Positions 43,786 through 52,538 of a DNA stretch of 64,000 nucleotides are shown here, in pieces. Source of the stretch: an uncultured Hyphomicrobiales bacterium (GTDB lineage: Bacteria; Pseudomonadota; Alphaproteobacteria; Rhizobiales; Beijerinckiaceae); contig CAIZEI010000171.1 of NCBI GenBank assembly GCA_903931945.1, positions 1-64,000 of the forward strand, in the 5' to 3' direction. Below the pieces are notes generated by a model that was not told the DNA's origin, did not search any database, and saw only the letters and a list, made by a program, of their open reading frames with translations. The translations under genes and the position numbers were made by a program. The stretch's first letter is position 1. Each line of letters starts with the position of its first letter.

Positions 43786-44574
43786 ATGCGGCTGTCTTCA
43801 AGAACGATTTGTGTCGCCCTTGCCACGGTTTTTTCACCCGTGGCCGTTCAGGCCGCGCAATGCGGCGGCGATATGGGCGCTTGGATGCAGGGCGTCCGGC
43901 AGGAGGCGCAGAGCCGTGGCGTGGGCGCCAGAGGCATCGCGGCCCTTGACGGCATGACACCCGATCCGTCGGTCATCAGCCATGATCGCGGGCAGGGCGT
44001 TTTCCGTCAGACATTTGAACAATTCGGTCCGCACCGGGTGGCGCCGCTGCTCGGCGCCGGCGCAAACAAGCTGCGCGCGCTGGGGTCTTTCTTCGATCGT
44101 ACGGAACAGCAGACAGGCGTGCCCGGCCCGGTTCTGGTGGCCATCTGGGGGCTTGAAACCAGCTTTGGCGGCGACAACGGCAATTTCGGCACGATCCGGT
44201 CTCTTGTGACCCTGGCGCACGATTGCCGCCGCGCGGACAAATTTCGCGACGAACTTTTCAATGCGTTGAAGATCATAGACTCCGGCGCCTATTCCGTTGC
44301 ATCGATGCGGGGCGCATGGGCCGGCGAAATCGGCCAGACACAGTTCATGCCCTCATCCTATCTCAAATATGGCGGCGGTCGCGACATCATCCATTCCTCG
44401 CAGGATGCGCTAACCGCGACCGCCAATTATCTGCGCGGCTATGGCTGGTCGAAAGGCGCGGGGTGGGAGCCGGGTCAGCCCAATTTTGGCGTGATCAAGC
44501 AATGGAACGAATCTGACGTTTACGCGAAGACGATCGCCTATTTTGCGACCAAGCTGAACCAGATGGTGAAATAA
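43786..44574 (+). CDS. Lytic murein transglycosylase (MltB/SLT_2 family)
   Basis: About 262 residues with a signal peptide (ICVALATVFSPVAVQA). The catalytic segment VAIWGLETSFGGDNGNF carries the Glu, and GEIGQTQFMPSSYLKYG follows, both diagnostic of the MltB-type SLT_2 domain. No peptidoglycan-binding domain is attached. GGAG lies 9 nt before ATG 43786, which is preferred to the GTG at 43765. It cleaves peptidoglycan in the periplasm. Confidence 0.92.
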   Translation: MRLSSRTICVALATVFSPVAVQAAQCGGDMGAWMQGVRQEAQSRGVGARGIAALDGMTPDPSVISHDRGQGVFRQTFEQFGPHRVAPLLGAGANKLRALGSFFDRTEQQTGVPGPVLVAIWGLETSFGGDNGNFGTIRSLVTLAHDCRRADKFRDELFNALKIIDSGAYSVASMRGAWAGEIGQTQFMPSSYLKYGGGRDIIHSSQDALTATANYLRGYGWSKGAGWEPGQPNFGVIKQWNESDVYAKTIAYFATKLNQMVK

Positions 44575-44605
44575 CGTCGACGCAAGGAACAGAGGGAGGT
44601 TTGGC

Positions 44606-45796
44606 GTGGCGGCGCAATTGCCGATTCTGGTCGTCGGCGCGGGGCTTGGCGGCGCAGCTGCGGCTCTGGGTCTGGCCCGCAAGGGCTTTGCCGTTCGGCT
44701 GATTGAAGAGGCTGTGGAGCTTGGCGTCATCGGTTACGGGATCCAGCTTGGCCCCAACGTGTTCCCGATGTTCCGGGAGCTCGGGGTCGAGCAGGCCGTG
44801 CTTGCCAAATCACATTTTCCGCCAGATGTTCTGATGCTCGACGCCCTGAGCGGCGAGCGCGTGACGCGCGTGCATACCGGCCCCGCGTTCAAACAACGCT
44901 TCGGCGATCCCTATGTCGCCATTCACCGGGTTGATTTGCATGGCTGCCTGCTCGACGCCTGCCGCGCTCTGCCCAATGTCGAAATTATGCCCGCGACCGC
45001 CTTTCAATCGGTTGAGGACAAAGGCGATCACGTCGCAATGACCACGGCGGACGGGCGCGTCCTCACCGGGTCCGCGCTCATCGGCGCTGATGGCTTGGGC
45101 TCGGCGGTGCGCAAACAGCTTGTGGGTGAAGAAAAGACGGTTCCCATTGGCTATGTCGCCCATCGCACCATTGTGCCGATGGCGATGGCGCCCGAGCGCG
45201 TCCGCCACGACGATGTCATTCTTTGGGGCGGCCCGGGCTTTCACATCGTCCAGTATCCGCTGCGCGACAAAACCCTGTTCAACATTGTTGCGGTTTTTCG
45301 CACCGAAAATATCCATCAACGCGCCGACGAGGACGCCTATCGCGCGATCCTGATGAAAACCTATGCCGGGGCGCATCCCGCGATGCATGACATGCTTGCC
45401 ATGATGGACCTCAAGCGCCGCTGGGTGATTGCCGATCGCGATCCCATTCGTCACTGGAGCTGCGGGCGGGTGACGCTGCTTGGCGACGCCGCGCATCCTA
45501 CTCTGCAATCCTATGCGCAAGGCGCCTGCATGGCGATTGAGGACGCCGTGGTGCTGGCGCGCTGCATTGAACTCTCGAAGGGCGATTTTGTTGCCGCGTA
45601 TCGTCGCTATGAGCAGGAGCGGGTGTTGCGCACGGCGCGCATCGTTCTGGATTCGCGCAAACTGTGGGAATTCTACCACCTTGGCGGCGTCGCGCGGGAT
45701 GCGCGCAATCAGGCTGAAGCTGAAAAAACCGACGACGATATGTATCGTTGCGTCGCCTGGATTTACGACGGGGTGAAGTTGCCGACGGAACTGTAG
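44606..45796 (+). CDS. FAD-dependent aromatic-ring hydroxylase (salicylate/3-hydroxybenzoate type)
   Basis: A 396-residue group A flavoprotein monooxygenase. It has the Rossmann motif VVGAGLGGAAAALGLARKG, the DG motif LIGADGLGSAVRK and the FAD-ribityl motif LLGDAAHPTLQSYAQG. Sequence style is close to 3-hydroxybenzoate 6-hydroxylase or salicylate hydroxylase. Translation starts with GTG at 44606 after GGGAGG. It stands alone between a transglycosylase and the tRNA, so its pathway is not encoded here. Confidence 0.88.
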   Translation: MAAQLPILVVGAGLGGAAAALGLARKGFAVRLIEEAVELGVIGYGIQLGPNVFPMFRELGVEQAVLAKSHFPPDVLMLDALSGERVTRVHTGPAFKQRFGDPYVAIHRVDLHGCLLDACRALPNVEIMPATAFQSVEDKGDHVAMTTADGRVLTGSALIGADGLGSAVRKQLVGEEKTVPIGYVAHRTIVPMAMAPERVRHDDVILWGGPGFHIVQYPLRDKTLFNIVAVFRTENIHQRADEDAYRAILMKTYAGAHPAMHDMLAMMDLKRRWVIADRDPIRHWSCGRVTLLGDAAHPTLQSYAQGACMAIEDAVVLARCIELSKGDFVAAYRRYEQERVLRTARIVLDSRKLWEFYHLGGVARDARNQAEAEKTDDDMYRCVAWIYDGVKLPTEL

Positions 45797-45945
45797 CTTT
45801 CGCCCCGCCCTGCTTTCAAAGCACACGAAAAAATGGTCCCACTGCGCTTTTGCGCGTCCGGCGTTGGTTTCCGGTCGCCCTCAATTGAAATGGAGGGGCA
45901 GCGAGCTCTGTCCTGACAGCACTATCGCCATGTCCGGATCGACAC

Positions 45946-45960
45946 GCGTTCCAGGAACGC
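45946..45960. repeat. Short perfect inverted repeat
   Basis: GCGTTCC-A-GGAACGC is a 15-bp palindrome with a one-base centre in the gap between the FAD monooxygenase and tRNA-Gly. Role unknown. Confidence 0.35.
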
Positions 45961-45989
45961 CTGCGCCATTGCGGCGCGGGGATAACGCC

Positions 45990-46016
45990 ATCCCGGTCGA
46001 TACAATCGACCGGGAT
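45990..46016. terminator. Strong 12-bp hairpin next to tRNA-Gly
   Basis: ATCCCGGTCGAT (45990-46001), loop ACA, ATCGACCGGGAT (46005-46016) is a perfect stem-loop. It lies about 30 nt past the tRNA 3' end on the leftward strand, where a terminator is expected. No T-run follows on either strand, so intrinsic termination is only possible. It may also serve as the 3' end of the monooxygenase mRNA. Confidence 0.45.
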
Positions 46017-46045
46017 ATAGCATTTTCAGGTATTTTGGAGAAATC

Positions 46046-46120
<75 letters not shown>

Positions 46121-46327
46121 ATCCCTGACAGAACGGCTGCGCCGCCCGTCGTGGGGCGCATATTGCGCATATCGATGACGATTGCAATAGTCTCTTTGCA
46201 GGCCTGGATGGAATGCGGCGAACGTCCTTTGCGGGCCAAATTCCGCCTGCCCAACCCGCCCAAATCTGATTTCATGCGCGCAAGCCTATGCTACTGTGCC
46301 CGGCAGGCAAACAAAGTCAAAGGGGAT

Positions 46328-47242
46328 ATGATGGCCGGACCGATGGAACCAGCGCAGACAAATGGACCGCAGGGCGGAGCAATCGTGATTGCGACGACAT
46401 CCGCCAGTTTCCGCGAGGATGTCATTGCGCGCTCAGCCCGGCAGACTGTTCTGGTCGAATTCTGGTCGCCGCGCAACGCGCAAAGCAAGCAACTCGCGCC
46501 TCTTCTGCAAAAAGTCGCCGAACAGGCCGAAGGCAAGATCCGGCTGGCGCGGATGGATATCGACGCATATCCCGAAATTGCCGGGCAATTGGGAATTCAA
46601 TCCGTTCCCGCAGTTGTCGCCTTCCAGAAGGGGCAGCCGCTCGATGGATTCAACGGCCTTTTGCCGGCGGGCCAGATCAGGGGCTTTGTCGAACGGTTGG
46701 TTGGGCCGATCGGCGGCGAAGGCGATCAATATGTCGCCGACGGGGACGCGCTGCTTGCTGCTGGCGAAGCTGAGGCGGCCGCTGAAGCTTTCACGGAAGC
46801 GCTGGGGTTCGATCCCGCCGACAAACGCGCCATCGCGGGTCTGGCCCGCGCGCAGCTCGCGCAGGGCGATCTGGCTGCAGCGGAGCACACTTTGGCGCAA
46901 GCGCAATCGGGCGATGACGCCAGCGGCCCATTGGCTGCGGCCAGAGCGGCGCTGGACCTCGCCCGCCAGGCGGAAAAGGTCGGCGATTTCAGCGCGCTGG
47001 AACGCCAGATTGAAGCTGACCCCGCCAATCATCAGGCGCGTTTCGATCTGGCTCTGGCGCTCAACGCCGCCGGCCAGCGCGATGCGGCGGCGGACGCCCT
47101 TCTGGCCATCATGAAACGCGACCGCGCGTGGAACGATGACGCCGCGCGCAAGCAATTGCTGCAATTGTTTGAGTCCTGGGGCCAGATGGAGCCGGAAACC
47201 AAGACCGCGCGGCGCAAACTCTCTGTGCTTCTATATTCCTGA
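46328..47242 (+). CDS. CnoX/YbbN-like thioredoxin-fold co-chaperone without active-site cysteines
   Basis: About 304 residues. A thioredoxin domain (VLVEFWSPRNAQSKQLAPLL, then IDAYPEIAGQLGIQSVPAVVAF) is followed by a TPR-type C-terminal region (ALLAAGEAEAAAEAFTEALG, ARFDLALALNAAGQ). That is the CnoX/YbbN layout. At the site of the usual WCxPC the sequence reads W46-S-P-R-N-A-Q, so no redox-active Cys pair exists and the protein probably acts only as a holdase or chaperone partner. The start was placed at MMAGPM behind AGGGGA. Confidence 0.9.
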   Translation: MMAGPMEPAQTNGPQGGAIVIATTSASFREDVIARSARQTVLVEFWSPRNAQSKQLAPLLQKVAEQAEGKIRLARMDIDAYPEIAGQLGIQSVPAVVAFQKGQPLDGFNGLLPAGQIRGFVERLVGPIGGEGDQYVADGDALLAAGEAEAAAEAFTEALGFDPADKRAIAGLARAQLAQGDLAAAEHTLAQAQSGDDASGPLAAARAALDLARQAEKVGDFSALERQIEADPANHQARFDLALALNAAGQRDAAADALLAIMKRDRAWNDDAARKQLLQLFESWGQMEPETKTARRKLSVLLYS

Positions 47243-47266
47243 ACAATCGAAAAGAGGGGGCGGGTC

Positions 47267-47935
47267 ATGCCAATCAATCGACGGTATGAAAATCTTGCCG
47301 AACTTCCGGCGGTTGCGCCGGTGTTTCCGCTGTCCGGGGTCCTCTTGTTGCCGCGAGGCGAATTGCCGCTGAATGTTTTCGAGCCGCGTTATGTCGCCAT
47401 GATTGACGCGGCCATGAAAACCAATCGCCTGATCGGCATGGTTCAAATTGCAGGCAGTCAGGACCCGGGAGCCCGGAAGCCGGACCTCGCCAGAACCGGG
47501 TGCCTCGGACGCATCACCCAGCTTGGCGAGACCGGCGACGGGCGATATATCCTCAATCTCACAGGGATCGTCCGGTTTCGGATCCTTGAGGAATTGCCGG
47601 TCATGACGCCCTATCGCCAATGCCGGCTGGGTCTGGATGACTACGAGCGCGATCTCTCGCGCGACCCTACATTGAATTCGGTGAATCGGGCGGAATTGCT
47701 GCAATGCTTGCAAACCTATGCGGCGGCGAAGGATTTGAAAGTCGATTGGTCCGGCCTCAAGGACGCGCCGCCCGGCGCAGTGATCACCATGTTCTCGATG
47801 ATGTTGCCGTTCGACGCCCTTGAAAAGCAGGCGCTGCTGGAAGCCGAAAGCATGGCTGACCGCGTGCGCCTGCTGATCGCCATGACGGACCCGGCGAAAG
47901 CGGCGAGCGACGACACGCCCAAGACGCTGCATTGA
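47267..47935 (+). CDS. LON peptidase N-terminal (substrate-binding) domain protein
   Basis: A 222-residue protein with the Lon N-terminal domain only: VFPLSGVLLLPRGELPLNVFEPRYVAMIDAAM, then GCLGRITQLGETGDGRYILNLTGIVRFR is its core. No AAA or protease domain follows. It lies between cnoX-like and Trm112-like genes, an order often conserved in alphaproteobacteria. A protein quality-control role is inferred from the neighbours. Confidence 0.92.
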   Translation: MPINRRYENLAELPAVAPVFPLSGVLLLPRGELPLNVFEPRYVAMIDAAMKTNRLIGMVQIAGSQDPGARKPDLARTGCLGRITQLGETGDGRYILNLTGIVRFRILEELPVMTPYRQCRLGLDDYERDLSRDPTLNSVNRAELLQCLQTYAAAKDLKVDWSGLKDAPPGAVITMFSMMLPFDALEKQALLEAESMADRVRLLIAMTDPAKAASDDTPKTLH

Positions 47936-47947
47936 CCGGGTCTGGCC

Positions 47948-48205
47948 ATGAGCGCTGAAAATGACGAACACGATCAACCGCTTTGCGCGGCGGCGGCGTC
48001 TCCCAACGCGCCACTGAGAACGGACCGGCGACTGCTGGAGATTCTGGTGTGCCCGGTCTCGCGCGGACCGCTCGAATATGTCAGCAGCCGCAACCTTTTG
48101 ATTTCGCGCTCAGCTGGCGTCGCCTATCCCATTCGGGAGGGAATCCCGATCATGATTCTGGACGAGGCGATCCCGCTGGATGTTGTGGAGTCGACCCGGT
48201 CGTGA
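47948..48205 (+). CDS. Trm112 family protein
   Basis: An 85-residue protein. The Trm112-type core is [20 protein letters not shown], then [20 protein letters not shown] and DEA. It has a 20-residue polar N-terminal extension. Trm112 proteins are small partners of methyltransferases. It follows the Lon-N gene by 12 bp and is probably the last gene of that operon. Confidence 0.9.
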   Translation: MSAENDEHDQPLCAAAASPNAPLRTDRRLLEILVCPVSRGPLEYVSSRNLLISRSAGVAYPIREGIPIMILDEAIPLDVVESTRS

Positions 48206-48221
48206 ACGGGCTATCGACAGT

Positions 48222-48443
48222 CTATTTTTTTGCGGCGGCCATGCCGAAATAAAGCGCTCCGCCAAGCCCGCCGACAATCGCTCCCAATGGCATGAACGTG
48301 AAAAACACGAGCATCCCGCTGTAACCTTCAAAGTCGCTGACATTGAAGACATTGGTGTAAGCGAGGCCAAGACCAACGCCGAGCGCAGCGCCCAATAGGG
48401 CGCCCAGAAACAATCCCGCAATCGCGGCAAGACACCCTTGCAT
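48222..48443 (-). CDS. Small hypothetical membrane protein
   Basis: About 73 residues with two hydrophobic helices (CLAAIAGLFLGALLGAALGVGLGLAY and LVFFTFMPLGAIVGGLGGALYFG, given as positions near the N and C termini) rich in Gly and Ala. GAAGG lies before the ATG at 48443. No family recognised. It is convergent with the Trm112 gene, 16 bp apart. Confidence 0.6.
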   Translation of the reverse strand: MQGCLAAIAGLFLGALLGAALGVGLGLAYTNVFNVSDFEGYSGMLVFFTFMPLGAIVGGLGGALYFGMAAAKK

Positions 48444-48684
48444 TGGAACCGCCTTCGCCGGACGCCACAATCCGCCAGCGCCCGTCTGGTCGATCCAAAT
48501 ATTCCCAAAAACAGGGGGCGCCTAGTTCCGCCGGATGCAGAAAACGACCACCATCATGCAGCGCCGCGAGGCGGCAAGTCTCGCTCCCGCCAAATCCTCC
48601 GGCGCTTCTGTGCGCGGAGCGCTGGCGATGCTATAGGGGCGCCATTGCCGCGCCGGCAGCCGCTGGACCATCCACGTGAGAGAC

Positions 48685-50262
48685 ATGCCAATTTTTACCC
48701 GTCGATCCATTCTTGCCGCGATGGCCGCCTCTGGCGCTGCGCCCGCGCTCGCCCAGCAAGCCGCCGCGCCCGCCGAGGCCGCGGTCCTGTGGTCCTATAA
48801 CGAGCTTGTCAAAAGGGCCGCGAACCTCGCCGCCGCGCCTTTTGACGACACAGTGGCGCCTTTGCCCGAAGCTTTGGCGAAGCTCGACTTCGACGCGTGG
48901 CGAGACATCAGGTTCCGGCCCGAAAAAGCCGCCATCGGCAAAGCCGGATCGCCGTTCACGCTGCAAACGTTCCACCTTGGCCATCTGTTCAAGCGCCCGA
49001 TCAAAATCAACATCGTGCGCGACGGGCAGGTTTCGGCCTTTCCCTATTCGGCGGGGCTTTTCGACTATGGCAGGACAAAGTTCGACAAGCCGCTGCCGGC
49101 CGATCTGGGTTTTGCAGGCTTTCGCATCCACTATCCGCTCAATCATCCCAAATTCAACGACGAGTTGATTTCCTTCGTTGGTTCCAGCTATTTCCGCGTG
49201 CTGGGGCGGGGCCAGCAATACGGCCAGTCGGCGCGCGCCATTTCGGTCAATACGGGCCTACTGGACAATCATGAGGAATTTCCATTTTACCGCGAGTTCT
49301 GGATCGACCCGAATGGGGCGGACGGCGATCGCGTCATCATCGACGCATTGCTGGATTCGCCTTCGTTGACCGGCGCCTATCGATTTGAGGCGCATCCGGG
49401 CGAAAATACTTTCGTCGAGGTGACCGCCAATGTCTTCACGCGCTCGCCGCAGAACGGACTTGGCCTGGCGCCCCTGACATCGATGTTCTTCATGGGCGAG
49501 AATGACCGGCACTATAATGACCGCAATCACTATGATGATTTTCGGCCCGAAATGCATGATTCTGATGGTCTTCTGATGCGCACTTCCGCAGACGAATGGG
49601 TTTGGCGGCCCCTGAAAAATCCCTTCATCCAGAAGGTCAGCGCATTCAACGCGACCGACATCAAGGGTTATGGGCTGATGCAGCGCGATCGGGCGTTCGA
49701 TCACTATCAGGATATCGAACTCGCGTATGAATCGCGACCCGCCTACTGGATCGAGCCGCGCGGCAAATGGGGCGAAGGCCATCTTGAACTGATCGAACTG
49801 GCCACAAAGGACGAGACGGCCGACAATGTCGTATTGTCGTGGCGACCCGGCGGCCCCACGCCGCTAGGCAAGCCGCTGGCATTTGGCTACCGTCTGACCG
49901 CCCTTCTCGAAGACGCGCAACTTTCTCCCGCCGGTCGGGCCGTCAACACATTCTCGGCCCCGGTGGGAGCGCTCGGCGCGGGCGAGGACACGGGGCCCGG
50001 AACCCGCCGCTTCATGGTCGATTTTGCGGGCGGCGATGTTGCTTTTTATCTGCCCCAACCCGGTCTTCTGGCCATCGACGCGAGCGTCTCCACCGGCAAG
50101 ATCATTCGCGCTTTCCTGACGCCAAATCCAAGAATCCAGGGATTCCGCGCGACGCTTGATGTTCGTATCCCGCCAGGCGGCGCAACGGACATGCGCATGG
50201 CCCTGCGGGCCTATGGCCAGCCGTTGACGGAAACCTGGGTCTATACGTGGAATGACGAATAG
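48685..50262 (+). CDS. opgG: Periplasmic glucan biosynthesis protein OpgG/MdoG
   Basis: About 525 residues. The N terminus carries a possible Tat signal (TRRSILAAMAASGAAPALAQ). The mature protein shows OpgG-type segments such as LDFDAWRDIRFRPEKA, HYPLNHPKFNDELISF, GSSYFRVLGRGQQYG and FFMGENDRHYNDRNH. The family acts in osmoregulated periplasmic glucan synthesis. No opgH glucosyltransferase is adjacent here. ATG 48685 is preferred to GTG 48676. Confidence 0.93.
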   Translation: MPIFTRRSILAAMAASGAAPALAQQAAAPAEAAVLWSYNELVKRAANLAAAPFDDTVAPLPEALAKLDFDAWRDIRFRPEKAAIGKAGSPFTLQTFHLGHLFKRPIKINIVRDGQVSAFPYSAGLFDYGRTKFDKPLPADLGFAGFRIHYPLNHPKFNDELISFVGSSYFRVLGRGQQYGQSARAISVNTGLLDNHEEFPFYREFWIDPNGADGDRVIIDALLDSPSLTGAYRFEAHPGENTFVEVTANVFTRSPQNGLGLAPLTSMFFMGENDRHYNDRNHYDDFRPEMHDSDGLLMRTSADEWVWRPLKNPFIQKVSAFNATDIKGYGLMQRDRAFDHYQDIELAYESRPAYWIEPRGKWGEGHLELIELATKDETADNVVLSWRPGGPTPLGKPLAFGYRLTALLEDAQLSPAGRAVNTFSAPVGALGAGEDTGPGTRRFMVDFAGGDVAFYLPQPGLLAIDASVSTGKIIRAFLTPNPRIQGFRATLDVRIPPGGATDMRMALRAYGQPLTETWVYTWNDE

Positions 50263-50295
50263 GGGGCGGAGGCGTCGCGTCCGGATAGCCGGAGC

Positions 50296-51087
50296 CTAGA
50301 CCCGCAGCCGACGCGTATTGGAGCCCGGCTCTGGCGCAACGCCCTCGCGCTTGACCGCAATCAGCGATTTTGTCAAACCAAAGACGATTTCGCTGTAAAT
50401 CGCAGAGGATGCGAAAAGCGTCGCGAATTGCTTGCGATCCAGCAGATTATTCGATTGCACCATTCGCATTGCAGTGTCGACGTCGGGCGCCTTCGACCAG
50501 AAACCGAGCGACCTCGACATCACCAGTTGGTAGCGCCACTGCTCGGGAAGCCAGTGAAACAGTGGTGTCCTGTTGTGCGGCTCGACGGGAAAGCCCCAAT
50601 AGGGCGTCTGAATGAAATGCGCCGGAGCTACCCGGCGCGCTTCATTGGCCATCGCCACCATATCCGGCCATCGTCCGACATGTTCAATGACGGAATTTGA
50701 ATGCGCGATATCGAAAGACTGGTCCGCAATCTCGGTCAGCGAGCAGGCGTTGCCTGTTAAAATCCTGAACGAAGGCGTTTCCTGGGGCGACGTGGAACGT
50801 TCCTCGTCGGCGTAGGAAATATTGACGAGAGAGATCTCGATCCGTTCATCGGCGATCATGTCCGGGCCAAACGCCCGCCAATAGTCGGGAGCGCCGCCAA
50901 TATCGATGATGCGGCAATGGCCTTTGCGCGCAAGAACCTCGTCTACCATGACACGGAAAAGCGCAAATCTGGCAGAGCGAAACCGGTTACGGGGATTGCC
51001 CGAGGCAAGATGATCGTCGGCTGGCGCGCTATGCCATTTTGGCAACTTGAGAAACCCCTCGACCATTCCGGCGCCCGCCTCCGACAT
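50296..51087 (-). CDS. Class I SAM-dependent methyltransferase
   Basis: A 263-residue protein with motif I CRIIDIGGAPDYW, an acidic ISLVNISYADEE and the post-I segment FDIAHSNSVIEHVGRWPDMVAMANEARRV, typical of class I methyltransferases. The FIQTPYWGFPVEPH loop recalls enzymes acting on lipid- or sugar-linked substrates, but the target is unknown. It is transcribed leftward, away from the following intergenic region. Confidence 0.8.
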   Translation of the reverse strand: MSEAGAGMVEGFLKLPKWHSAPADDHLASGNPRNRFRSARFALFRVMVDEVLARKGHCRIIDIGGAPDYWRAFGPDMIADERIEISLVNISYADEERSTSPQETPSFRILTGNACSLTEIADQSFDIAHSNSVIEHVGRWPDMVAMANEARRVAPAHFIQTPYWGFPVEPHNRTPLFHWLPEQWRYQLVMSRSLGFWSKAPDVDTAMRMVQSNNLLDRKQFATLFASSAIYSEIVFGLTKSLIAVKREGVAPEPGSNTRRLRV

Positions 51088-51510
51088 ATTGCGTCTTTAA
51101 CCTGTGCGCGAATTCACACTGTAAAGTTCATTACGCAAAGATTCGAAATACCGTAGTGCAAGAAAAAGCAAGTAGTATCCAGCATTAGCGACGTTAAACG
51201 TCTAGACGACGGCTACGGCGAATGCAAGCGCAGGCGCTGTGACTCCAAAACGGGAACAAGCGGATTTTGCGCCCGACAGCGGCGGGCATGATCGCTGCGA
51301 ATCACGCGCAAAGAGGACCAAACGGACCCGCCGCCCGTTCGATCTGAAGGCGCTTCCCCGCAGGATCGGAGAGCTGGCGCTGGAGACTGATTTTCTGGAA
51401 GGCCCCTGCATTGCTGGCCGGGACATTTCCCCCGCAACAACCCGTTGCCTTTGCGTGAAAACCCACTAGCATTCCTTCGTTCGCCGGTTGGGGCGGCAGG
51501 GGAGGATGGC
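51088..51510. other. Intergenic region between divergent genes
   Basis: About 420 bp, no recognised gene. The left part (51110-51220) is AT-rich and may carry the methyltransferase promoter. The right end has a strong GGGGAGG ribosome-binding site for the next gene. No operator or RNA gene recognised. Confidence 0.4.
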
Positions 51511-52500
51511 ATGACAATTGACCGGCGCGCGGCTGCGTCGCTTTTCGCGGCGGGCGTTCTGGCCTCTCTGACGCGGGCCATGGCGCAGCAGGCCTATCCG
51601 TCTTCAACCGTCACGATTGAATTGCCTCTGGCGCCCGGCACCGGCGGCGACGCGATGGTGCGCCTTTATGCGGACGCCTTGCAAAACGTGTTCGGCAAAC
51701 CTTTCATCGTCAAGAACGCGCCGGGCGCAGCCCTGATGATTGCCGCGATCGATGTGTCGAAGGCCGCGCCCGATGGACTGACACTGGCCATGACCGTCAG
51801 TTCGACGCTCACAATCAATCCGACCATGTACAAGGTCATGCCCTACGATGCGTCGAAAGATTTCGCCCCTATTTCGCTCTATGTGAAATCGCCCTTCGCG
51901 CTTGTCGTGGGCGAGAACTCGCCGATCAAAACGGCGAAAGACTTCATTCGAATGGCCAGGGAGCAGCCGGGAAAACTGAATTTTGCATCGCTCGGCATCG
52001 GTACGATGCAGCATTTGTCGATGGAGCTTGTGATGGACCGGTTTGGCGTCAAGCTCAATCATGTGCCCTATCGGGCGACGCCCGAGCAGATGACCGATAT
52101 CGCCGCCGGCAATGTCCAGATCGGCTTTGTTGAAGCCGCCGCGCCGCAGGGACTGATCAGGGATGGCAAGCTGCGTCCGCTCGCCGTCTCATCCGGCCAG
52201 CGGTTTACCATTTATCCGGACGTTCCCACAATGGCCGAAGCCTTCGATGCGCCGGGGCTTGAGGCGGTCTCATGGCATGTGCTGATGGCGCCAGCAGCTA
52301 CGCCCAAAGCGATCATCCAAAGGCTGCATGATGCGATGCAGACAATCACCTCGACGCCAGACTTCAAGGCGAAGGCGTCGAATCTTGGGCTGTTGCCAAT
52401 TGAATCGCCCGATCTTGAGGGCATCGCAAGCTTCGTCAAATCCGAACAGACGCGCTGGAGCGCGCTGCTCATCAAGATCGGCCTTGCCGGAACGCAGTGA
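51511..52500 (+). CDS. Bug-type solute-binding protein (TTT family)
   Basis: About 329 residues. A signal peptide (RRAAASLFAAGVLASLTRAMAQ, possibly Tat-like) precedes YPSSTVTIELPLAPGTGGD and ISVAKAAPDG-like ligand-loop residues (VSKAAPDGLTLAM). GGGGAGG precedes the ATG. It overlaps or abuts the downstream binding-protein gene (a GTGA junction is possible at 52497). No permease genes are present nearby. Confidence 0.92.
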   Translation: MTIDRRAAASLFAAGVLASLTRAMAQQAYPSSTVTIELPLAPGTGGDAMVRLYADALQNVFGKPFIVKNAPGAALMIAAIDVSKAAPDGLTLAMTVSSTLTINPTMYKVMPYDASKDFAPISLYVKSPFALVVGENSPIKTAKDFIRMAREQPGKLNFASLGIGTMQHLSMELVMDRFGVKLNHVPYRATPEQMTDIAAGNVQIGFVEAAAPQGLIRDGKLRPLAVSSGQRFTIYPDVPTMAEAFDAPGLEAVSWHVLMAPAATPKAIIQRLHDAMQTITSTPDFKAKASNLGLLPIESPDLEGIASFVKSEQTRWSALLIKIGLAGTQ

Positions 52501-52538
52501 GCGGCGACGAACGCAGGATTGAATTCATGGGGGACAGG

